Shown: one piece after another, positions 18,101 through 26,900 of the stretch
Numbering within the stretch: position 1 is the stretch's first letter
Layout: each line of letters opens with the position of its first letter
IMG/VR virus record: IMGVR_UViG_3300037189_000586
Location: 1-37,487 of that record
Direction: 5' to 3' (one strand)
Length of the DNA stretch: 37,487 bases
Origin: a virus
Program-made: the position numbers and the translations under genes
The notes under the pieces: generated by a model
Seen by the model: only the letters and a program-made list of their open reading frames with translations
Databases searched by the model: none
What the model was told of the DNA's origin: nothing

Positions 18101-20877
18101 CTGTTTGCTGTTTTTGGTCGAACAACTGTGCTACGTAATTCGTCACCAATAACTGCTGTATATGCTGGAACAACCACAGGAAGAACTTCATCATAAGTTC
18201 CAGTTTTAACAAATACCGATGTATTCGGTGTAGTTGCCGTAGGAATTGCAGCCGTAGAACCTTTACTTAGCCCTGTTGTTACAATTGAGACTAACGATTG
18301 TGCTAATGTAGTTGATCCAGTTTCTGCTGTATAACTTGTATTAATCTGTTGATATGCTGTATTACCTGCACTAACACCATTTAATGATTGATAATTTACT
18401 GGTGCAGTATTTGCAAGCACGTTACCAATAATTATTGATAGATAATTTAATGCACCAATAAATTGTGTAACTTGATAACCAACATTGGTATTAACATACG
18501 TAGTTCCAGTTGAATCAAAATAAGCGATTGCTGCAGTTACAGTTTTATAGTTACCATTGTGTCCAATGTCCCAAATTACTGCATCAAGTACTAGTCCTGC
18601 ATCTCTGGCTATTTCGTTACTTAATGATGTATAGAATGATACTGTTGCAGTACCAGTGCCGCCGGCTGTTACTGCTGACCCACCATAACTAGCTGCTACT
18701 GTAAAACTAGTATCTGGGGAAATTGTTTTTATATAATAAGTTACTGAATTACTAATAGGATTGCCATTGATTGTTAAACTACCAGTTTGTGAACTAAATC
18801 TTACTGGCATACCTACGTTAAGTCCTGCTGTGCTTGCTGTAGTAAACGAACTACCACTAGTTCCTGTAACAGATGCTTTATATGTATACGTTACATAGTT
18901 ATAAGTTTCCTGCATTAAAAACTGTTTATTAATTTTTAATAAAAATTGTGCTTGAGGGTTTAAATAGCCATCTTCAACTTGTTTTAATGCATATTTTAAT
19001 GTTGCCCATGGAACATCAATCGTTGCTCCATTAGTTGGATAAGGGCTATCTGTTCCGGTAGGGCCTACGAATACTACATCATTAATAAATCCATAATTAC
19101 CCCATACTGGATATCCGTTAGATACACGTAAAATTTGACCATTTGTGCCTACTGGAAGTCTTGTAGGACCAGTTGGACCATAATACACCATATCGCCTTG
19201 TGTAGTTAAAGTCGATGTCTCTGCTCCTGCTGACAGTAGATTCCAATAGAATCCTACAGTGTCATTATCTGGACGATTTGCAGTGATAGATAAGTGTGCT
19301 CGTTGACTTATGTAACTGTTAACACCAAATGTTGCAATATCGCCTTGAACATAGTTTATGCCAGTTGACCAAGTTGCACTGATACCACTGTAAGTAAACA
19401 AATTAACAGCACTACCTGATACAGAAGAAACTGTAATAGTAATATCATTTGCAGGACTTAGGCCACCGACGTCTGTACCAAGAATCTTGATAATATCATT
19501 AGCTGAATAGTTAGATCCATTACTAGTTTTTGTTAATGTATATGTAGTTCCTGATCTTAATACAGTAAACTGAACACCACTAGCAGCGACGTTGCCTACA
19601 GTAACATTAGTAGTAGATACACCTGTGTATGTTTGAGGACTATTGACCCACTGCAAACCAGAATTTAATCTTGCCCACACAGTGCTCTTAGGAGGAGCAT
19701 ACTGTGCATAAGTTGCAATTGTTTGCCCGCTTAATGTTGATGAAATATCTAATACAGATCCGCCTATTGTTGTGCTTATCTGTATTGTTCCGGATCCAGA
19801 AGATCCTGTGACAGCAGTAATATAATAATTAGTTGATCCAGCTACACCAGCAAAACTTGATGCAAATTGTATCATCATGTCTGCTGCTAGTCCTGATACT
19901 TCACTAACTGTAATAGTGTCTGCAGATGAATTAGTCGCTGTTGCAGTTATACTATAAGCAGTTGAGTCTAATATAGAAACATAAGTGTAACCGTGTAAAT
20001 TAACTACTTTTCCTACGGTATAACTAGTCTGTATGCTCCATTCACCTGAATATAACAATCCTTGTGTTAATACAGCCCATTTACTTGTGTCTGTAGGCAG
20101 ATAGTTTAGATTGTTACTTTTAGCAATGTAAGTATTTCCACCGTATGTAACAACATCGCCTTGAATATAGTTCGATGAATTATTCCATTGATTTGCGTAT
20201 TCAATACCATTAGTGAATATAGCAAACTTGGCTGCATCTATTGTTGTGCCGGTAGATGTATGATATGTTGTACAAATCCATAAATTCGCACCGTATTTGA
20301 CAACATCATTGAGTCTATATCTAACCGATGATCCACTCCAAGCCCCAGCATAATAGACACCAGCATTAAAAACTGTCCAACTTCCTATATCGGATTCTAA
20401 ACCCGATGCAATTGTTGCAGCAGAAGTATGATAAGTTGAGCAATAGTAACTGATACCACCGTAGGTTACTATATCTCCTAGATGATAAATGGTGCTTGGT
20501 TGCCAATCTCCGGTGTTATAAAATCCTTCTACAAATGTATTCCATTTATCTGAATCATCTTCTAGACCTAATGTAGTTGTTGTAGCCGAAGTATGAGCGG
20601 TATTACAATAATAAATTATACCGTCATTTTTGACTATATCACCAAAGTTATATAGTGTTGTAGGTGTCCAATCGCCCCGCCATTGAATACCATCCGAAAT
20701 AATGCTCCATTTATTAAGATTGAAATCAGTAATGAACAATCCCGCAGCAACATGACTAATTCTACAAATATAAGTCTTGCCGCCATTAGTAACAACATCA
20801 TCTACAAGATATTGATTACTTGCAGTCCAATTTCCTTGATATACAAACTTAATTCTACCTAATAAAAACTCTGCCAT
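12121..20877 (-). CDS. Giant multidomain virion adhesin, 2918 aa
   Basis: Probably a baseplate- or fibre-associated receptor-binding protein. Domains in order: six CBM5/12-like (chitin-binding type) repeats at 14-390 with the pattern Y-x-x-x-DVVxYGGxxYxCxxxHTS; a GSGY-type module near 410-480; a seventh repeat near 500-550; a fibre-type GDMVYYGPTGPTRLP block (about 555); a beta-helix-like region starting DVPWATLKYA and including VFVKTGTYDEVLPVVVPAY and GDELRSTVVRP; an inserted array of about 670 residues with helical repeats; the beta-helix resuming at NMFLLRNATGLRNMTLSG; a beta-propeller of W-x-x-(I/V)-x-(Y/F)G-x-G-x-(F/W)-(V/I)-A blades (about 2030-2490) split by GSGY repeats; and a conserved C-terminal region with YSQVRLTGHDFL, DQDGNFNVGNLFGVQQATG and GGIDGAPVAMGFF. 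Six TTYY(V/I) modules are scattered through it (near 305, 665, 980, 1475, 1910 and 2520). Paralogue of the 2626-aa protein upstream. ATG at 20877 has AAAGGAA upstream. Confidence 0.8.
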   Translation of the reverse strand: MAEFLLGRIKFVYQGNWTASNQYLVDDVVTNGGKTYICRISHVAAGLFITDFNLNKWSIISDGIQWRGDWTPTTLYNFGDIVKNDGIIYYCNTAHTSATTTTLGLEDDSDKWNTFVEGFYNTGDWQPSTIYHLGDIVTYGGISYYCSTYHTSAATIASGLESDIGSWTVFNAGVYYAGAWSGSSVRYRLNDVVKYGANLWICTTYHTSTGTTIDAAKFAIFTNGIEYANQWNNSSNYIQGDVVTYGGNTYIAKSNNLNYLPTDTSKWAVLTQGLLYSGEWSIQTSYTVGKVVNLHGYTYVSILDSTAYSITATATNSSADTITVSEVSGLAADMMIQFASSFAGVAGSTNYYITAVTGSSGSGTIQISTTIGGSVLDISSTLSGQTIATYAQYAPPKSTVWARLNSGLQWVNSPQTYTGVSTTNVTVGNVAASGVQFTVLRSGTTYTLTKTSNGSNYSANDIIKILGTDVGGLSPANDITITVSSVSGSAVNLFTYSGISATWSTGINYVQGDIATFGVNSYISQRAHLSITANRPDNDTVGFYWNLLSAGAETSTLTTQGDMVYYGPTGPTRLPVGTNGQILRVSNGYPVWGNYGFINDVVFVGPTGTDSPYPTNGATIDVPWATLKYALKQVEDGYLNPQAQFLLKINKQFLMQETYNYVTYTYKASVTGTSGSSFTTASTAGLNVGMPVRFSSQTGSLTINGNPISNSVTYYIKTISPDTSFTVAASYGGSAVTAGGTGTATVSFYTSLSNEIARDAGLVLDAVIWDIGHNGNYKTVTAAIAYFDSTGTTYVNTNVGYQVTQFIGALNYLSIIIGNVLANTAPVNYQSLNGVSAGNTAYQQINTSYTAETGSTTLAQSLVSIVTTGLSKGSTAAIPTATTPNTSVFVKTGTYDEVLPVVVPAYTAVIGDELRSTVVRPKTANSALVNDKAKTVASLTRIQSVLTNLISNSTVTPTTGNTQTQIKTLAAGDTGSYASPSFSASAVTAGSPGYITVADTSALTVGMPVVFSGTGTMATGAGITMGTTYYVKTIISSGTFSITTATPVADASTAVTLTSQTGGTLTVTYGYSAVASTVNNSTVMYNIVNSGLGSVPSLVMPWPVGYNTSSVTNTAYTTTGNATGVSTGYGYGAQQVIQNYNFLQANCDQYLSNNYSTIRTALTSTNVKAMVGRVLDGIVYDMIYGGNSQSNIAGSEYYSYTVFTIQVTSQTAAQCKTAMAAMYNELKSEISTVITKGSVSAPAGQVTYTQVTGGTAGSANAASFAQDRVTNVVNWINNGTADTAVAFYSAGATTLLNTAYAAVVERLSEIQSDGVVWVQKYYPSLSFNSATCSRDVGYIATAIANDLTYSSNAASAIAARRYYAYSVGFTNTSAQTVISSQKTAELGMINFLLNKIKPIAGVGAVARASSIIDDIIYYANGTQFISGQNVQYAGTLTYSTSLSTTKGAEIIRANKEFLAYEASAYITQSYGGTVSSLAITNNLINTSSAHNFVAGDPVVFTGTSAGGITTGTTYYVLAANLASTAFSVTATQGSTTAVTITSNVSSPSLTVRYSFSGTTCRQYIRDWVDAIVYDMQYPGNYRSLRTADLYLNDINGSLLSNMFLLRNATGLRNMTLSGLTGSLSAANSYGTKRPTAGAYASLDPGFGPNDSNAWIYARSPYAQNLSVFGTGCIGQKIDGALHAGGNRSIVSNDYTTIISDGIGIWCTGHNSLVEAVSVFSYYNYAGYLAELGGRIRATNGNSSYGTYGVIAEGVDSTETPIYATLNNHASQAYITNVFTDGSNKVLRLEYQNAGTNYSNAAYTISGTGYNAAAIGDEFRDNAVFETRLTDNGDATTTSVGGTSYVTAASTAQTGDRVSITVSAADTSLSTAYVGMRINITAGTGVGQTAAILTYSNGSKVATVYKESFTTLTITATTQGSPSTVTVASTATLYVTMPFYVATTVGGLTAGVVYYVQAIASATTFNVSATSGGAALTTAITTTTAQSVTFYAAGWDHVVPGTTISATLDLTTTYLIEPRITYTGPGFTSTALTVPSAAYTDVTFGAGAYVAINTSGTVTAYSTNGTSWGSAGAVTNTTWMGIQYGGGEGATATAVVGGLGGSGAVLTAVLGSGATAGQVVSVTVVNGGAGYTTSPSIAFTAVSGGSGATATAVVLNGAITQVTVTVGGSSYGVAPTVAARTDIITSITVNTYGKNYTTAPTVTVSGGGSSNQATATATLSNNGVASIAVGNNGGTGYTSQPTVTIVDTNAKFIAVPASGGAAASYQTLANLGSSWSTGSGNVPAGTYADITFGVQGGGPVWMAVGGAGTASITANGNTWTTTAITSLGAGTWSGVAFGNSIFVAVATGSQTTAVYTAGVWAAGGNMPTSTTWTSIAYGNGRFVALAASGAVAYSIDGAGATWTAAPSCSGATTSILSSSLTWTRVAYGQGLFIAIAQGTSTCATSPDGINWTLRTLSGSINWKGIVFGSISNYPMWASVANTSGTAATSIFTGATAQGRMKAASGAITEIRMIEPGSGYPYGSITATTTSTNVITTSSTRNLADSQPIEFTGLDSYGLITNTTYYVIGSTIVTNTSFKVSATAGSATAVSLSTGTGLTASYRAGPIITQTDPNKVKTASTRVRMGVGALANPTFSNRGTANTAAVASVSGDGYSDLYQPSTFISISGLYSQPTAGANVQFASIPNTWFKLVSVTNLLGSLGNYTATFQINPSLSVANAPAHGDTITTRLKYSQVRLTGHDFLYIGTGNQVTTNYPNVDTTTAITANQTYANVGGRVFFTSTDQDGNFNVGNLFGVQQATGTATLNASAFNLSGLQSLQLGSVSVGVASAVITQFSTDPYFTANSDNIVPTQKAIKSYITSQIGGGQSQLNVNTLTAGVIYVAGNTISTTSGGQIKVTAKMNFTGGIDGAPVAMGFFMQR
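15620..15684. repeat. 65-bp near-identical segment, copy in the 2918-aa gene
   Basis: This differs at one base from 26315-26379 in the paralogous 2626-aa gene. It encodes the conserved beta-helix segment GGRIRATNGNSSYGTYGVIA followed by EG. Flanking DNA is clearly more diverged. Confidence 0.8.
16080..18950 (-). repeat. Helical repeat array with embedded TTYY modules inside the 2918-aa protein
   Basis: Four degenerate repeats are visible. They follow the pattern NK-x-FL-x-x-E...Y, then C-x-RD...(L/V)DAI(V/W)(Y/W)D(M/I)...GN-x-x-(S/T)...Y(Y/F/L). Approximate positions are 18950-18500, 17480-17270, 16980-16790 and 16540-16080. The first and last are interrupted between their two halves by a TTYY(V/I) module; the third is continuous. 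The second to fourth repeats lie inside a beta-helix that is much shorter at this point in the 2626-aa paralogue; the first lies before the GDELRSTVVRP block. Confidence 0.6.
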
Positions 20878-20900
20878 TTTATTTTATTCCTTTGATTTAA

Positions 20901-20907
20901 TATTTAC
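20901..20907 (-). promoter_or_regulatory. Candidate late promoter (GTAAATA) for the 2918-aa gene
   Basis: GTAAATA on the minus strand is in the 51-base gap between the two giant genes, 23 bases before the ATG at 20877. An A-rich stretch precedes it. No terminator hairpin is visible in the gap, so read-through from the 2626-aa gene is also likely. Confidence 0.45.
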
Positions 20908-20928
20908 CGTAAATCACTTTTTTTGTTT

Positions 20929-23900
20929 TTAACGATGGAACCAGTGCTTAGTAAAATATAGCCACGATGATTCATTACCGTCTACTCCTCCAGCTGCTCC
21001 TTCAATTGACACTTTATTGGCCATTTTTACCGAACTTCCTGGAATTCCTTGTGTAACTGTGCTGGTTATAAGATTCTGACCGCCTAATACCACAGTACCT
21101 GCGCTTACTTGATTAGTCACCACATTCGATCCGCCTTGACTTAATCTATTAGCAATATATGTTCTAATAGCCTTTTGAGTGACAATAACACTGTCACTAT
21201 TAGCAATTAAGGTAGGATCAGTGCTAATTTGGCTGATAACTACACTTTGACTACCTACTGCAATACCGCCTAATGTTAACGATGTTAAACCAGTTAAACC
21301 AAATTGGCTGGCACTTAGTGTTACAATACCCGTAGCCTGTTGTACTCCAAAGAAACTACCAACTTTGAAGTTACCATCTTGGTCTGTACTAGTGTAAAAC
21401 ACTCGTCCATAATTTATTTCAACCGTTTGATTCTGTGCTTGCAAACTAGTGTCAGCTGGAACATCTGGGTAGCCTGATTGGTATTGATCGCCATACCCTA
21501 TGTTTAAGAAATCATGTCCAGTTAAGCGAACTTGACTATACTTCTGTCTAATTACTACACTAATAGCATTTGTAGGAGCTAATGCTGTACTTAATGCTGG
21601 ATTCAAACCAATTATAGCGGTAACATTCGGTGCTGTACTGTTATTTAAAACAGTAACACTAGTAATTTTATAAATGTTACTGTTACCATTAATAACTAAA
21701 TCACTACCAACGGATGGCTGGTACGTCATATTTGATAATATTAAGTTATAGGAATTTTGATAATCTTCGGAATAGCCAGCACCTGAAGTTGTTATAGTTG
21801 TAGTGTTTACATTATAACCTACACCTCTGCTTAAGAATATTGGATTTGCTAATGAGCCGTTGCCAATAAGCTGAGATGTCACTGCACTCTGTGTAGAGTT
21901 TGTATCATATAATGTTAGAGTTGGGGCTGAAGTATAACCTGATCCTGGTTCCCATGAGGTAAATCCTGTTACAATACCACTTGTTATTGTTGGTCTAGAT
22001 TTAGGTTTTGCTCCTGCACTGATGTTAGTTACATAATTGTTGCCACCTACTGTAACAAATAATCCAGTATATGAATCGTGACCTAACGTGTATGTCATTA
22101 CAGGAGTTAAAATTGCTGTAGTTCCTGATAAACTATCAGTTACAACAATAGTTGGAGTTTCTGTATATCCAACTCCAGCACCTGTTAATGAGAATCCGCT
22201 AACCTGACCGCTTGGATTAATAGTTACCGTAGCCGTTGCCTGTTGTGTTACAAAAGGACCTCCTCCTGTAAATCTCAATGTAGGTGCTACACTATAGCCC
22301 GATCCTGAACTGGTTATAGTTATACCTGTTACAGTTCCATAGTTAACTGCAGTGTAACCAAACGCCATTGCAGTATAAGTAAACCCAGTTACAGATCTTT
22401 GTTTCCATACAATACCGTCTTCGGTGGTATATGCTAAAATATTTGCATCACGGATTGCAACAAATACACCTTGCCCGTATTCGATGCTAGTTGCCCTGAC
22501 AACATACGGTGATTGGACCCATGTAATTCCATCTAAGCTATATGCAGGTTTTGCATTTGCACCTGATGATACAGCAACAAATCTGCCATTACCATAAGAC
22601 ACACTAGACCAAGTTGTGCTAGATGGTAAACCATTACTAGCGACCCACGTTTGTCCATCTGTACTATATGCCGATGTTGTTCCACCTGATGCAATAGCTA
22701 CAAAAGTACCTGCGCCAAACGCTAAACTAGTCCAAGTTGTGCTAGATGGTAAACTAGCAGCAGACCAAGATTGACCAAAGTTAGTGCTGTATGCAGCTTT
22801 ATTACTTGACGCAGCATTATCGATTACAACAAACACACCATTACCATATTCTACACTGCCCCAAGTTGCTTGACTAGGTAGTGTAGTTTGTCTCCAACTA
22901 TCTGTTGGTAATGTTGTATAAAGAGCGGTTGAATTTCCTACACCACCACTACTTACTAATACCCAATAACCATTGCCGTAGGCTATTCCAGTCCATGTTG
23001 CCACTACTGGAAGAGTGATTGACGACCATGTTTCTGCATCTGTTGAACCAACCAAGTAGCCTATGCCACTCGGAACACCAATCCAATAACCGTCTCCATA
23101 TCCAATAGCTGTCATCCCAGCACCTTGTGTTGGAAAACTAGGCAGTGTCTGTGAGAACGAAGGAGCAGAATAAATCGGTCTTGGTTCAACGTAATACGTT
23201 GTGGTAGTGTCTAATAACGTAGCAGCAGTGGTTCCTGGAGTAATATGATCCCACCCTGATACAACCATCTGCATACTATCGCCGGATGTCCCTACTGAAA
23301 CTGCCGTTGATCCGCCTGCCGTTGATGCTAGTGTAATTGTGTTTGTTCCACCTAATGTAACAGTCTTAATATAATAAGTAGTGCCTGCCGTAATACCGGA
23401 TATGTAGGATGAATTAAACAATGCTGTAGCAGATCCTTTCGATGACACTAACAACGTCTTATTAGGAGTTGTAGTAACAGTCATCGATCCACTGCCTGTA
23501 GTTAATGTCAAATCACTACCAGTAGTTTCGACATTTAGATAACCAGTTGCTGTTGATAACGTAGCTACTGTACCTGTAGTAACTGTTTTTCCTGTCAATG
23601 TTCCTGAAGTTTGTGTTGTTAAAGTTACATCGGAACCTGTAGTGTTTACGGTTACTATAGAACTAGTATTTGCAGTGACTAATGGTAAATCACCGCCGCC
23701 TGATGTAGCACTAATCTTGATTGTAGTCGGAGTTAGTATAGCAGAAATATAGTATACAGTTCCCGAAACAATGTTACCAACAGTTTCACCGTAGAATATA
23801 ATAGGATTGTTTAGTACAAAATTCAAGGAAGACAGGACAGTGATTATATTAGTACCAGAAGTTGTACCAGTCATTTGTGTTGATAAAATACTTGTACTAA

Positions 23901-26900
23901 CTGTAAATGTTGATCCTGAAGGAATCTTACTTATGTAATACTGTGTAGTTGTTGACAATCCACTACCTACTAATCCTGTACCACTAAATGTGATAGGATA
24001 CAAAGGAACTAAACTAGTAGTTGTACTAGTAATATAGTTTGTTGTACTAGCGGTTGCAGTACAAGTAATATTTAATATGGCGCTACTTGTTGCAACTTGG
24101 AATTGGGTAGAGTTAGGAATGTTAGACACATAATAAATTGTATCTACAGATAGACCTCCCATTGTAATTCCTACAAACTTCACAGGATTACCTATAACAA
24201 ATCCGCTAGTTGATGTACATGTAATTAAGTTTGCACCTACTAGTGTTGCTGAGGCTATTGTCTGATTTAATGTATTACTAATTGTAATATGTGAACTGTC
24301 AGGAATCAAACTAATATAATATTTTGTGTTTAATTGTAAGCCGCCTATCGCAGTACCTGTAAAAATAATCGGAAATAACGAAACTATGCCAGCTGTCGTT
24401 GTTACCGTTAACTGATTACTTACGGCAGTTGTTGCCGAAGCTGTAGTAGTTGTTGTACCTGACGATATTGTAAAATAATGACTATCCTTTATGTCATTAA
24501 CATAATAAATTGTTCCTGCGCTAGTTCCGCCTAACGCTGCACCTGTAAACTGAATTTGCATGTTAGGTTTCATGTATGTCGTAGAATCTGCATACATGTA
24601 GCTAGTCCCGGAAACTACATTCATTATCATACTGCCAGTGCCTGTGACTAAAAATACAGGAGTTCCGTATATCGATGTCGAAACTTGGAAAGTATTTCCT
24701 GATATGTTTGTAATATAATAGGTAAAATTGTTAATAACACCGCCATACAGTCCGCTATATTCGAACGTGACTGGCATGTTTTGATACAACTGAGTGATAT
24801 TAGTAGTTGTCATTGTGTTAGTCTGACCACCCGTAACCGAAGTAATTACAACGGTTGCTTTGGAAGTAGACGTAACTGTTGCTGAATATACTGTTGGATA
24901 GAATGATACCGGCATGTCTGTATACAACAGATTAGTATCAGCCGAACTATCTAAATATAATTCATTTGTTGACGATGTGCTACCAGTAATTTTTACTGGA
25001 TCATATGATTCTTTAGCGACGTAAGCATATCCATTCACATCATCGTAATAGGAAATTAGTCCGTATTGACCTACTCCTGTACCACTAGTTAAAAATACTC
25101 GCAAACCTAAATATGTGCTACTTGCAGCCGTTTCCGATCCGGCCAACGTGACATACGATGTGTTTCCGCCTTGTGCATTGTTGCTGCTAGTTTTGTAACC
25201 GGCACCACCAACTTGATCTCCTGTACCTGGATCAATAATTCTACTTTGATAAACTGCACCTGATCTAATTTCATTAGCAACACTTGATACACCGCTACCT
25301 GATCCTGTTACTAGAAAGTCTGCGTATGCGCTGTATTTTTGAGTATCAGTGCGTAGATAAAACTTAGGTGTTGTTTGATACGGATTATGTTCAATTTGTG
25401 GACCATACACATAGTTATATGCAGATACTGCAGTTGCATATCCTGCAACATAGACGTAGAAGGTACATAAATTATTAAGACCTGATACATCGTAAGTGGT
25501 GAAGTAAAGTCTATTCCAACTGTTATTACCTTTAATAATCCCAACATTTAACGGAGTTATTGCACCGGTTAAGGTAGTTGTATAAGTTAAAGCACTTAGA
25601 TTGTAATCAATTCTTGTTGTGTTAGAACTTACTCCGCTGAATACAGTTGACAAAGAAACTGTTGATGCTGTACCGGCTTTAACATAAACACTAAATGTGT
25701 ATTTTTGTTTAACTGTGTTTGGAACTGTCCCTGTTGCACTAGCAACTGTAATTGCTCCTGAAACTGCAGTATCTACGTTAATTGTAATATCATGCAGACC
25801 TAATAATCCGCCAACTGTATTACCACTAATTAATATCTTATCGCCAGTATTGTAACCTGAGCCGCCAACTGGACTTCCTGTAATTGCACTAACTACATAC
25901 CCTGCTGCTGTTACAGAGATAGTAAACGTAGCACCATTGCCTGTACCAATAATATTAGAACCACTACGCCCTGTATAAACGTTACCTGAAGGAGTAATGT
26001 TGATTGCTTGGTAAATTGATCCAGAGTTGGCTGCTACATTAGTTTTGGTCAATTGCCATGCATATAGTCCACCAAATGGATCTGTACTATTTTGTAAGTA
26101 TGTTACATATGAATCGTCGGCCCAACCAGTTGATGTTAAATTGTTACTGTTCTTTAATAGATTAAGTACTTGCTGATTGTAAAACTTACCGTTGTTAGAA
26201 AACTGATATTTTAAAACTTGAGCACTTAGCCCTTGTACTGTTTGTAAAGTTGGAGTAACACCGTAGTATCTATTATACGTCACAGCAGTAATTGGTGTTT
26301 CGTTAACGTCAAATCCTTCGGCGATAACACCATATGTACCATATGAGCTGTTACCATTAGTAGCACGAATACGTCCACCATTTTCTGCAAAATAACCAGC
26401 ATAACCAAAGTAACTGAAAATACTAACAAGTTCAGTTAATGCACCGGTATTAGTACACCATGCACCGATACCATCATTTATAATATGAGTATAGTCGTTA
26501 GCAACAATAGATTTATTACCGCCGTTATGTAAACTACCATCAATTTTTAATCCTGTGCATCCTTGACCAAATGAACTTACATTTTGAATGTAAGGAGATT
26601 TATAAGAGATCCATACAGTAGTATCAGCTGGTCCTGTTCCTGGATCTAAACTTACAAATGCACCGCCAGTTGGACGTTGTGTGCCTAACGAGTTAGTAGT
26701 TCCTAACGTGCCTAGTAATCCAGACATTGTCATGTTGCGAATGCCGCTGCCATTTCTCACATAAAACATATTTGAAATAGCATCGCCGCCTATGACTTGA
26801 ATAAGTCCACTGCCGCCGAGTAATGTCGATGCTGAACCATTTGGGGTTGTACTAATTTTAAATTCTGTATTTGAATCGATACTGACAACATAGTAGGTCG

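Noticed and set aside
20878-20928. Terminator between the two giant genes
   Set aside because: The T-run seen is on the plus strand; the transcript would be A-rich here, with no stem.
23260-24840. CRISPR-like regular repeats
   Set aside because: The periodicity is a diverged protein repeat in frame, with no identical direct repeats or unique spacers.
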